From positions 62,001 to 126,000 of the forward strand of contig CACNDI010000005.1 in NCBI GenBank assembly GCA_902619165.1: a stretch of DNA of 64,000 nt, in the 5' to 3' direction. The notes below the pieces were generated by a model, which saw only the letters and a list, made by a program, of their open reading frames with translations, made no database searches and was not told where the DNA came from. Below, in pieces: positions 9,285 to 17,736 of this stretch; position 1 is the stretch's first letter; the number at the start of each line of letters is the position of its first letter. The DNA is from an uncultured Alphaproteobacteria bacterium. GTDB taxonomy: Bacteria; Pseudomonadota; Alphaproteobacteria; Rhodobacterales; Rhodobacteraceae. A program made the position numbers and the translations under genes.

Positions 9285-10816
9285 TGTTCAAGTCCTAATT
9301 TTTTGGCAAGCCCAATTCTTTGTATCTTTCCTGTATTCCCTTTTGGAATTTCATCAAGAATTAAGATCGGCCTGGGAATTTTAAAAGTTGTTATTAACTT
9401 GGAGAGATGTGTCCTTAAGTCTTTATCATCTATGGTTGAACCATCCTTTAAAACTACAGCAGCAGCAATATCCTCTCCCAGTTTTTCATGTTTTACTGAA
9501 AAACATACAGCTTGGAAAACTGCTTCATGTTTCATAAGAGCTTCGTCAACTTCTTGTGGAGATATTTTTTCACCTCCCTTATTTATAATTTCTTTTATTC
9601 TGCCTGAAATGAACAAAAAACCGTCCTCATCGAATTTTCCTAGGTCCCCTGTCTTAAACCATCCATCAAAAAAGTTTTCCTTATTTGCTTTGTTGTTGTT
9701 TTTATATCCTTTAGTTACGTTTGATCCCCTAATGACTATTTCTCCGACCGTATTTGCGACAGTTATCAGCTTATTATCTCTAAAAAGTGCTATTTCTGGG
9801 CCGGCAGATTTTCCTACAGACCCCGGTTTTCTAATACTATCCAAAAAATTTGAAGCCATTTGATGCGAGGCCTCTGTCATCCCGTAAGCTTCAATAACGG
9901 GGCACTGAAAGGCATTTTCTAACGCTTCTATTGTAGCGACTGGCATTGCAGCAGAAGATGACCTTAGCAATCTCAAGCTTGACGCTTTAATTATTTCTTT
10001 ATTTCTTGAAGCTCTCGATAAGATAGCTTGATACATAGTAGGTACAGCTGTTATCCATGTAGGTTTAAAGTTCTTTATATTTCCATAAAAAGTCAGCGCA
10101 TTAAAGCCGCTAGTACATACAACACTCGAGCCTGTAACAATTGATGATAGTAAAGAGGCGATCAAGCCATGAATATGAAAGAAAGGCATTATATTCATGC
10201 CTTTGTCTTTTTTGTCAAGCTGAAGCACGCGAGCGATATTCAATGCGGAGGATATGATGTTCACACAAGAGAGCTGTACCTGTTTGGGCCGAGATGTTGT
10301 TCCCGAAGTATGCAATATTAGACAAATATCATCGGCTTTATTTTGATCAAGCAAACATTTAGAAGGGGTCGACAACGATTTTATTGAAAGTCTATTTTTT
10401 GGAGAATAATTATTTAGGTAGAAGAGTTTTATTTTGAGTTGTTTTGCTGCCTCCAATAGAGAATTTGATGCATTATTATCGGTGATTATAAACGCACAAT
10501 CTAAGTCTTCTAGAAAAAACAAGAATTCTTCCTTAGTGTAATTTGGGTTCAGTGGTGATACCGTTACATAATTAGCGAGGGCTAGAAAACTGATGGCCAT
10601 ATCAACACCATTGGGCAGTACTAGAGCACAAATATTATTATTTTCTATATTTATTGATGAAAGTTGTTTGCCAAACTCCTCGATAGTTTCTACTAAATCC
10701 TCATACTCTAATTCTAATCCGTCGTCACTCAAGAGACATTGACCTCTATGCACTTTCATTATCTCAACGATTGATTTACCAGTTAAACTTGTGACCAAAA
10801 TATCGCTCCAAATCAA
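9281..10816 (-). CDS. AMP-dependent acyl-CoA synthetase, oxalate-CoA ligase (AAE3/Pcs60)-like
   Basis: LHTSGTTSRPKQVQLS, YGMTEASHQMASN...RKPGSVGKSAG, GWFKTGDLGKFDEDGFLFISGR, GKIQRIGL. Confidence 0.8.
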   Translation of the reverse strand: MIWSDILVTSLTGKSIVEIMKVHRGQCLLSDDGLELEYEDLVETIEEFGKQLSSINIENNNICALVLPNGVDMAISFLALANYVTVSPLNPNYTKEEFLFFLEDLDCAFIITDNNASNSLLEAAKQLKIKLFYLNNYSPKNRLSIKSLSTPSKCLLDQNKADDICLILHTSGTTSRPKQVQLSCVNIISSALNIARVLQLDKKDKGMNIMPFFHIHGLIASLLSSIVTGSSVVCTSGFNALTFYGNIKNFKPTWITAVPTMYQAILSRASRNKEIIKASSLRLLRSSSAAMPVATIEALENAFQCPVIEAYGMTEASHQMASNFLDSIRKPGSVGKSAGPEIALFRDNKLITVANTVGEIVIRGSNVTKGYKNNNKANKENFFDGWFKTGDLGKFDEDGFLFISGRIKEIINKGGEKISPQEVDEALMKHEAVFQAVCFSVKHEKLGEDIAAAVVLKDGSTIDDKDLRTHLSKLITTFKIPRPILILDEIPKGNTGKIQRIGLAKKLGLEQ

Positions 10817-10903
10817 TTAAACGAATTACACTAGACCTATATTAATATTTAATTATTTGCTACTACTAAAAATATAAAAAAAATATATTGCAAGCTAAAC
10901 GCT

Positions 10904-11212
10904 ATGACCTCAAAAAGACTATCCGCACTTATCCTGTTAACGGCTCTAATTTCATGGCCTGTTTGTTCATATTCATCAGACTTTGTATTTTATTGCGCAC
11001 CGTGGAAAAAGATAAAGAATCAAATAACCTTAAAAAACAATTTTTCTATAAAAATTAGCAATTCCTCCTTATCTATATTGGGAGGCGACTTAGACACAAA
11101 GTTTTTTGAATTAATTTATTCTCATCCCTCATTTTATCTGTTTTCTTCTCCATCTGGAGTTTTACTGAATATCAGTAGAGGATCTGATCTCAGAGAAGTA
11201 ACACTTTGGTAG
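10904..11212 (+). CDS. Small exported uncharacterized protein
   Basis: 102 aa with signal peptide (MTSKRLSALILLTALISWPVCSYS). Confidence 0.55.
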   Translation: MTSKRLSALILLTALISWPVCSYSSDFVFYCAPWKKIKNQITLKNNFSIKISNSSLSILGGDLDTKFFELIYSHPSFYLFSSPSGVLLNISRGSDLREVTLW

Positions 11213-11262
11213 AATATAAATAAAGAGCAGTTGTTTTATATTTCCACGTGTAATAGATAGTA

Positions 11263-11514
11263 TTGATGTTTAAGTTTATTTATACATGTTTAGCGTGCGT
11301 TTGTTGTGTCTGCGTAAGTTTTGCAAATGAGCAGACTTACAATGGTCTTGTAAAACGAGAGATTAAAGAAAAATTAATTCGAGCAAATGAAGTGATTAAA
11401 AGCAAACAGCTTGATAGATATCGAACTTTTTCAATAATTGTAGATGACCAATTAGTTTATTGTCATTATGAACACCCACGTAAAAAAAGTTTGCCATTGA
11501 TTATTTGTTATTAA
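11263..11514 (+). CDS. Small exported uncharacterized protein
   Basis: 83 aa with signal peptide (FIYTCLACVCCVCVSFA); ATG at 11266 preferred over TTG at 11263. Confidence 0.5.
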   Translation: MMFKFIYTCLACVCCVCVSFANEQTYNGLVKREIKEKLIRANEVIKSKQLDRYRTFSIIVDDQLVYCHYEHPRKKSLPLIICY

Positions 11515-11548
11515 CCGTTAGAAAGTAAGAAATGCTAGGAGAGAAATC

Positions 11549-11830
11549 ATGAACGGATTAGAAAGTTTTATTCCTATAATACTGATATTTGTAATTATGT
11601 ACTTTTTGTTGATAAGACCTCAGCAGAAAAAGATCAAAGAGCATAAAAATATGGTCGATAATCTTCGAAGAGGAGATCAGGTTCTAACACAGGGCGGTAT
11701 AATTGGTAAAATAACAAAGGTTAAGGAAGGTGAAGAAATTGAGGTAGAATTAGCAAAAGATGTTAGAGTTTCCGTTATAAGATCTACAATCGTAAATGTA
11801 TTAAGCAAAACCGAGCCTGCAAAAAAATAA
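11549..11830 (+). CDS. yajC: Preprotein translocase subunit YajC
   Basis: Single TM then LLIRPQQKKIKEHKNMVDNLRRGDQVLTQGGIIGKI; upstream of secD. Confidence 0.95.
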   Translation: MNGLESFIPIILIFVIMYFLLIRPQQKKIKEHKNMVDNLRRGDQVLTQGGIIGKITKVKEGEEIEVELAKDVRVSVIRSTIVNVLSKTEPAKK

Positions 11831-13468
11831 ATGCCACAACTTAGTTTTTTTAGGATATTTATTATCGCAATTGTCTGCTTTTCTTCACTTTTGTTTGCGT
11901 CACCTAATTTTTTTTACAGTACTGTTGATAAAAAATTAAATAATCCCAAAGAGACATCCTCATGGCCCGATTTTCTGCCCTCTACTCTTGTAAAACTTGG
12001 ATTAGATCTCAGGGGCGGTGTATATATGCTATTAGAGGTAAAAACAGATGATGTGATAAGAGAAAAATTTGATTTCCTTTGGACGGATGTAAGGAGCTCC
12101 TTAGTTAAAAAAAGGAAAGAGCTCGGATCAATAAGAAGAATAGACACCTCAGGAGACCAACTAAAAATTGAAATTGGTAAATCAGAAAATATTGATTTTG
12201 CGATCAAGGAGATAGACAAATTTAACTCTTCAACAGAATTATTTTCATCTAGGTGGTCGGGGTCAGTGCAAAAAGATATACTAGATATTAGTTCAATGGA
12301 AAATATAATAACAATTACATTTTCTGACGAACAAAAGAGAACTCTTGAAAAGCAAGTAATCGAGCAATCACTGGAGATCATAAGAAGAAGGGTGGATGAC
12401 ACTGGCACAAGAGAACCGACTATCCAAAGGCAAGGTAGGAAAAGGGTCTTGGTGCAAGTCCCTGGTTTGGGTTCAAGTGAGGAGTTAATAGCTCTTCTAG
12501 GAAAGACAGCAAAGCTAACCTTCAATGAAGTTGTGTCGATAGATAGTAGTTCAAACCTCACTGCAAAATTGGATGAAATTATAGTTGGCTCTGAGCAAAA
12601 TAAAGATCTGTTTTATTTGCTTAAAAAACGGCCGGTTGTTTCCGGAGAAAACTTGACCAATGCAAACCCATCTTTTGATGAAAATGGACTGCCAGCAGTA
12701 TCATTTAATTTTAATCCCTCAGCTGCCTTAAAATTTGGAAACTATACAAAAGACAATATAGGCTCGCCATTTGCAATAGTTTTAGACGACGTGGTGATTT
12801 CAGCTCCGACAATTCGTAGTCATATACCGGGAGGCTCGGGCATTATAACTGGCAATTTCTCAGTAGAGGAAAGTAATAGGCTTGCCATTTTGCTGAGAAG
12901 TGGTGCACTGCCTGCTGAGATCGAGGTATTGGAATTAAGAACTATTGGACCTGAGTTGGGACGCGATAGCATTAATGCTGGGAAATTAGCAGCTTTGGTT
13001 GGTGGACTGCTCGTTCTCACTTTTATGTGGTTAAGTTATGGTCTTTTTGGTCTTTTCGCAAATGTTGCTTTAGCGTTAAATATTATCTTAGTAATGGCAT
13101 TGCTATCAATTCTTGGTGCGACCCTGACCTTGCCGGGTATAGCCGGGATTGTTTTAACAATTGGTATGGCTGTGGATGCTAACGTTCTTGTTTTCGAACG
13201 TATAAAAGAGGAGATTAAAAAGAATAGCACTATTTATAATTCAATAAAAATTGGATATGAAAAAGCTTTGTCCTCGATTATTGATGCAAATGTAACTACC
13301 ATGATAGCAGCTATCATTCTCTTTTTCTTTGGCTCGGGACCAATTAAAGGTTTTTCGGTAACTTTGGGATTAGGGATAATTACCTCTGTATTTACGGCCT
13401 TACTAATAACGAGACTGTTTATCGACCTATATATGTTATTTTATAAGCCAAAAGTTTTGAGGGTATGA
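11831..13468 (+). CDS. secD: Protein translocase subunit SecD
   Basis: KLGLDLRGGVYMLLEV, RRRVDDTGTREPTIQRQG, GMAVDANVLVFERIKEE. Confidence 0.97.
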   Translation: MPQLSFFRIFIIAIVCFSSLLFASPNFFYSTVDKKLNNPKETSSWPDFLPSTLVKLGLDLRGGVYMLLEVKTDDVIREKFDFLWTDVRSSLVKKRKELGSIRRIDTSGDQLKIEIGKSENIDFAIKEIDKFNSSTELFSSRWSGSVQKDILDISSMENIITITFSDEQKRTLEKQVIEQSLEIIRRRVDDTGTREPTIQRQGRKRVLVQVPGLGSSEELIALLGKTAKLTFNEVVSIDSSSNLTAKLDEIIVGSEQNKDLFYLLKKRPVVSGENLTNANPSFDENGLPAVSFNFNPSAALKFGNYTKDNIGSPFAIVLDDVVISAPTIRSHIPGGSGIITGNFSVEESNRLAILLRSGALPAEIEVLELRTIGPELGRDSINAGKLAALVGGLLVLTFMWLSYGLFGLFANVALALNIILVMALLSILGATLTLPGIAGIVLTIGMAVDANVLVFERIKEEIKKNSTIYNSIKIGYEKALSSIIDANVTTMIAAIILFFFGSGPIKGFSVTLGLGIITSVFTALLITRLFIDLYMLFYKPKVLRV

Positions 13469-14431
13469 ATGTTACTTAGAGGTTTATTTAATCAGTCAAA
13501 AGAAATACAATTTTTCAGCTTCTCTAATTTGCTGTCCTATATTTCACTAGGGGCTATTTTCGTATCTATTATATTATTCTTCATTTTGGGGCTAAATTAT
13601 GGAATAGATTTTCGTGGTGGCACCATGTTTATGGTATCAAGTTCAGAAAAAATAAAGGTGTCAGATGTTCGAAATACGTTGAGCAGCTCAAATTTAGGGG
13701 ATGTTTCTATATCTCAAGCAACTAACCCATTAGAGACTTTGAGTGCTGGAACATTAACTAGCACCGATAATATTTTTATAATTAAAGTTGAAAAAACTGA
13801 AGGCCAAAATATTGAAATAAAAGTAAAAGCATTACTGTTAAATAAAGTGCCTGATATAAAATTCTTACAAATTGAATCTGTTGGATCTAAGGTTTCATCC
13901 GAGCTTGTAAGAAATGGTATGCTGGCTGTTCTTTTCGCTGTTACATCAGTTTTAGTATATATTTGGTTACGGTTTGAGTGGCAATTTGCTCTCGGAGCGG
14001 TAGTTGCACTCATTCATGACGTTATTTTGACCATTGGCGTCTTTTCAATCCTAAGGTATGAATTTAACCTTTCAATAGTAGCAGCTTTACTTACAATTAT
14101 AGGTTACTCATTAAATGATACCGTTGTCGTATTTGATCGCGTGAGAGAAAATCTCAGAAATTTTAAATCGGTGCCATTACTGAAAGTTTTAAATATGTCT
14201 ATAAATAATACTTTAAGTAGGACAATTATGACTTCTGTAACAACTTTATTGGCTCTTTTCGCTCTGTATTTTCTAGGTGGCGATGTTATTAGAGGATTTA
14301 CGTTTGCTATGATCTGGGGTGTTTTAGTTGGAACCTATTCATCAATTTTTGTAGCAGCGAAAATTCTATTGATACTTGATGTTAAACGAAATTGGGATGA
14401 AAAAGATTCAAAGGCAGGCACTCAATTTTAA
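13469..14431 (+). CDS. secF: Protein translocase subunit SecF
   Basis: GLNYGIDFRGGTMF, IGYSLNDTVVVFDRVREN. Confidence 0.97.
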   Translation: MLLRGLFNQSKEIQFFSFSNLLSYISLGAIFVSIILFFILGLNYGIDFRGGTMFMVSSSEKIKVSDVRNTLSSSNLGDVSISQATNPLETLSAGTLTSTDNIFIIKVEKTEGQNIEIKVKALLLNKVPDIKFLQIESVGSKVSSELVRNGMLAVLFAVTSVLVYIWLRFEWQFALGAVVALIHDVILTIGVFSILRYEFNLSIVAALLTIIGYSLNDTVVVFDRVRENLRNFKSVPLLKVLNMSINNTLSRTIMTSVTTLLALFALYFLGGDVIRGFTFAMIWGVLVGTYSSIFVAAKILLILDVKRNWDEKDSKAGTQF

Positions 14432-14498
14432 CTCACTGAACTGTTGCTAAACAAACTATTTATGCTAATAAAAGAACATTATTTAAAGGAGATTTAAA

Positions 14499-15098
14499 AT
14501 GGCATTTGAACTTAATGACTTGCCTTATAGCCATGACGCCCTTGAGGCTGCAGGCATGAGCAAAGAAACTTTGGAGTTTCATCATGATTTGCACCACAAG
14601 GCTTATGTTGATAATGGTAATAAGCTTATCGCAGGAACTGAGTACGAAAATATGACGTTGGAGGAAATAATTACAAAATCGTATGACCCGTCGGCGATTG
14701 CTCAGTCTGGTATTTTTAATAATGCGTCCCAGCACTGGAACCACATGCAGTTTTGGGAAATGATGGGTCCAAACCAAACGGGATTACCAAGTGAATTGGC
14801 ATCAGCTATAGACGATAGTTTTGGTTCTTTTGGAAAGTTTAAGGAAGATTTTTGTGCTTCAGGTGTTGGACAGTTTGGATCAGGCTGGGTATGGCTTGTC
14901 AAATCGAATGATGGGAGGCTCAAAATTTCAAAGACAGAAAATGGTGTAAATCCGTTGTGCCATAATGAGACAGCTCTTTTAGGATGTGATGTTTGGGAAC
15001 ACTCTTATTATATTGATTTCAGAAATAAGAGACCGGCTTACTTGGAAAATTTTTTAGATAAGTTAGTTAATTGGGAAAATGTAGCCTCAAGAATGTAG
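14499..15098 (+). CDS. sodB: Superoxide dismutase (Fe-type)
   Basis: LEFHHDLHHKAYVDN, FNNASQHWNHMQFWEMM, FGSGWVWLV, DVWEHSYYIDFRNKRP. Confidence 0.95.
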   Translation: MAFELNDLPYSHDALEAAGMSKETLEFHHDLHHKAYVDNGNKLIAGTEYENMTLEEIITKSYDPSAIAQSGIFNNASQHWNHMQFWEMMGPNQTGLPSELASAIDDSFGSFGKFKEDFCASGVGQFGSGWVWLVKSNDGRLKISKTENGVNPLCHNETALLGCDVWEHSYYIDFRNKRPAYLENFLDKLVNWENVASRM

Positions 15099-15126
15099 TA
15101 GCCAAAACTCCCAACATTTTTCTACA

Positions 15127-16035
15127 TTGCATCTTAAGTACCTACTTTATTTAATTTTAGGGACAGTCATTTGGGGACTGTCCCCAATTTTTTACGATCT
15201 CCTATATAACGTCTCTTCAATCGAGATAGTGGCACATAGATCGGTTTGGTCTGCAATATTTTTAGTTTTTTATCTTTATTTTTTTATAGGTTTGGGTCGT
15301 GAATTTTTCCAAAAAGGTTTAAGTGAATTAGGCTTACTTTTTTTGGCTGGAATATTAATTGCCATTAATTGGTATGGCTTCATTTATGCAGTAACCTCCG
15401 GCAATGCACTTCAGGCTTCACTGGGCTATTACATATTTCCTTTGGTCGCTGTTTTTCTTGGAATTGTTTTCAAACGAGAAAAATTTACTATCATTCAAAC
15501 TCTTGCTATTTGTCTTGTTATTATATCTGTTGTTTCATTAATTTATATGAATGGAGAAGTACCCGGCCTGGCTCTGATACTTGCATTCAGCTTCGGTTTC
15601 TATGGCTTAATAAAGAGCAACGTAAAATTAAATCCTATTTCATCTGTTACGTACGAAACGATTTTGATTACACCGTTAGTGATAATAGTGATGATTTTCT
15701 TTACTGAACCAACTATAAATAGGGAGAATATATTTGCCGACAGCACTTTAATGTTATTGATATTTTCTGGGCTAATTACTGCTGTTCCTCTCGTATTATT
15801 TTCTACAGGGACAAAAGTTTTTTCCTATGCCACTGTCGGTTTGGTACAATACTTAAATCCAACAATACAATTTATAATTGCAATCTTTTATTTTGAAGAA
15901 GCATTTGAGTTGGGTCATGCCATAGCGTTCTTTCTTATTTGGATAGCGTTATTTATCTATTCTTTTGAGTCAATCTCCAAAGAGTTCAATAAAGATGGTA
16001 TTAGTGTTTCAACGCTTCCAAAAAAGCTAAAATAA
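15127..16035 (+). CDS. rarD: EamA family transporter RarD
   Basis: VIWGLSPIFYDLLYNVSSIEIVAHRSVWSAIF; 10-TM pattern; TTG start. Confidence 0.85.
   Translation: MHLKYLLYLILGTVIWGLSPIFYDLLYNVSSIEIVAHRSVWSAIFLVFYLYFFIGLGREFFQKGLSELGLLFLAGILIAINWYGFIYAVTSGNALQASLGYYIFPLVAVFLGIVFKREKFTIIQTLAICLVIISVVSLIYMNGEVPGLALILAFSFGFYGLIKSNVKLNPISSVTYETILITPLVIIVMIFFTEPTINRENIFADSTLMLLIFSGLITAVPLVLFSTGTKVFSYATVGLVQYLNPTIQFIIAIFYFEEAFELGHAIAFFLIWIALFIYSFESISKEFNKDGISVSTLPKKLK
15160..15193 (+). terminator. Terminator-like hairpin inside the 5' end of rarD, downstream of sodB
   Basis: GGGACAGTC (15160-15168), 7-nt loop, GACTGTCCC (15176-15184), then AATTTTTT. Perfect 9-bp stem. Confidence 0.5.
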
Positions 16036-16535
16036 TTTAAAAGGTCTGTGCTAGCAAATTCTAAAGAAACGAATTGTTCTAAGAGAGTTCTGAAATTATC
16101 CCAGTAACCATTAATATTTAAAAAAAATATTGGTTTTCTACTAATGTTTAATTGAAACCAAGTTATTGTTTCAGACACTTCTTCAAGCGTACCAATGCCT
16201 CCTGGTAAGCACAAAAAAGCGTCTGAATTATCATACATTGTTTTTTTTCTAATATGCATGTCATCAGTAATTATTATCTCTCCATAGGTTTTGTCTATGC
16301 CTTCTATCTGTAATAGATGTTTGGGAATTATGCCAAGTACCTCTCCATTATTTTTATACACACTTTTAGAGAGTTCCCCCATAAGTCCGAGTGAGCCACC
16401 TCCATAAATCAATTTGATTTGATTTCTTGCAAGTTGTGCTCCTAATTTTTCGGCAGCCTCCTTATAAATTGAGCTACTTCCGTTTTTAGAGCCACAGAAG
16501 ACACAAAGGGATTTTTTTTGTTTTATATCTTTCAT
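15957..16535 (-). CDS. LOG family protein (TIGR00730; cytokinin riboside phosphoribohydrolase-like)
   Basis: CVFCGSKNG, IYGGGSLGLMGE, CLPGGIGTLEEVSETITW. Confidence 0.9.
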   Translation of the reverse strand: MKDIKQKKSLCVFCGSKNGSSSIYKEAAEKLGAQLARNQIKLIYGGGSLGLMGELSKSVYKNNGEVLGIIPKHLLQIEGIDKTYGEIIITDDMHIRKKTMYDNSDAFLCLPGGIGTLEEVSETITWFQLNISRKPIFFLNINGYWDNFRTLLEQFVSLEFASTDLLNYFSFFGSVETLIPSLLNSLEIDSKE

Positions 16536-16613
16536 ATTTTTAAGAGAACGTTTCCCACAATTTTTAGTAGTTTTTCATATAAATCCAGTTTACCCTAAGG
16601 ACAAGGAGAGCCA

Positions 16614-17708
16614 ATGATTAATTTTCTTTTAAAGTATACGGGTACTTATGGGTTGCTTGCTATTTTGGCAGTTTCCATCGTTACGCCAGCTTATTTTTTC
16701 TTCACTAATCAGCAAGAGATGCGCCCCGAGCCCTCCTCAGAAAAACAAGGTGTTAGGAATGAAGAAAACATTACAGAAAAAAAAGTTTTACCGGAAAAAG
16801 TAAAAGATACTGCCAACGAAACTTTTGACAAGCCAAAACAAAAGGAACCCAATAAGCAACAAAATAAAGAGGCTTTAAAGCAAGTTGACAGCGTGTCCGT
16901 CGATGTTTTCCGAGTAGACGAATTTGGTAATATAATATCAGCAGGTAAAGTTTCAAAGGAGGCGAAAATTGAAATTTTAGCTGATAATAAAAAAATTATT
17001 GGAACTGATAAAACTGAAGCAGATGGAAGCTTCGTTATATTTGGAAAAGTTCAGAGCACAGGTTTAGTTCAAACTGTCAAAATCAGAGGATTAATCGGGG
17101 ATAAAGATGAAGCAAAAATAGTAGAATCAGCCGACTTATTTTTTGTGCTACCTCAAATTGAGAAGAATAATGAAAAAGAGGTAGATAAAGTAGAAAAAAA
17201 GCCATTTATTGTTAGAGATGACGGAAATGACCTTAAAATTCTTGCACCAATTAAAGTGAATTTCGTTGATAGTATTACTTTAGATACGATAAGTTATACT
17301 AAGGATTCAAGTGCTGAGCTAGCTGGTCGAGCGCGACTTAAAAATACTATTAGAATTTACTTGAATAATAAATTGGAAAATGAGGTAAAAGTAAACGAAA
17401 GTGGGGCATGGAGAACGACACTGTCAGATATTAAAACTGGAGTTTATACCTTAAGACTTGACGAATTAAACGATAAAGGGATCGTCGAAGGTAGGCTAGA
17501 GCTGCCTTTTAAAAAAGAAGACGAAGCACTTATACAAGCGATGGGGGAAGGGAGCATTACCGTGCAACCAGGAAATAGTCTGTGGAGGATCGCAAGAAAA
17601 TATTATGGAAAAGGCATGCAATATGTTGAAATATTTGAAAGAAATTCTCATCTAATAAAAGACCCCGATTTAATTTATCCTGGCCAAGTGTTTTCACTGC
17701 CAAACTAA
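16614..17708 (+). CDS. LysM domain protein with N-terminal membrane anchor
   Basis: C-terminal LysM (ITVQPGNSLWRIARKYYGKGMQYVEIFERNSHLIKDPDLIYPGQVFSLP); lysine-rich linker; Big-like repeats. Confidence 0.85.
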   Translation: MINFLLKYTGTYGLLAILAVSIVTPAYFFFTNQQEMRPEPSSEKQGVRNEENITEKKVLPEKVKDTANETFDKPKQKEPNKQQNKEALKQVDSVSVDVFRVDEFGNIISAGKVSKEAKIEILADNKKIIGTDKTEADGSFVIFGKVQSTGLVQTVKIRGLIGDKDEAKIVESADLFFVLPQIEKNNEKEVDKVEKKPFIVRDDGNDLKILAPIKVNFVDSITLDTISYTKDSSAELAGRARLKNTIRIYLNNKLENEVKVNESGAWRTTLSDIKTGVYTLRLDELNDKGIVEGRLELPFKKEDEALIQAMGEGSITVQPGNSLWRIARKYYGKGMQYVEIFERNSHLIKDPDLIYPGQVFSLPN

Positions 17709-17736
17709 TTTCTGAAAAAGTTTTAATGAAACAATA

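Noticed and set aside
9303-9863. 186-aa + strand ORF across the acyl-CoA synthetase
   Set aside because: Shadow ORF opposite a clear AMP-binding enzyme.
11914-12561. 215-aa ORF antisense to secD
   Set aside because: Ser/Leu-rich translation typical of the reverse complement of a real gene; secD is certain on the other strand.
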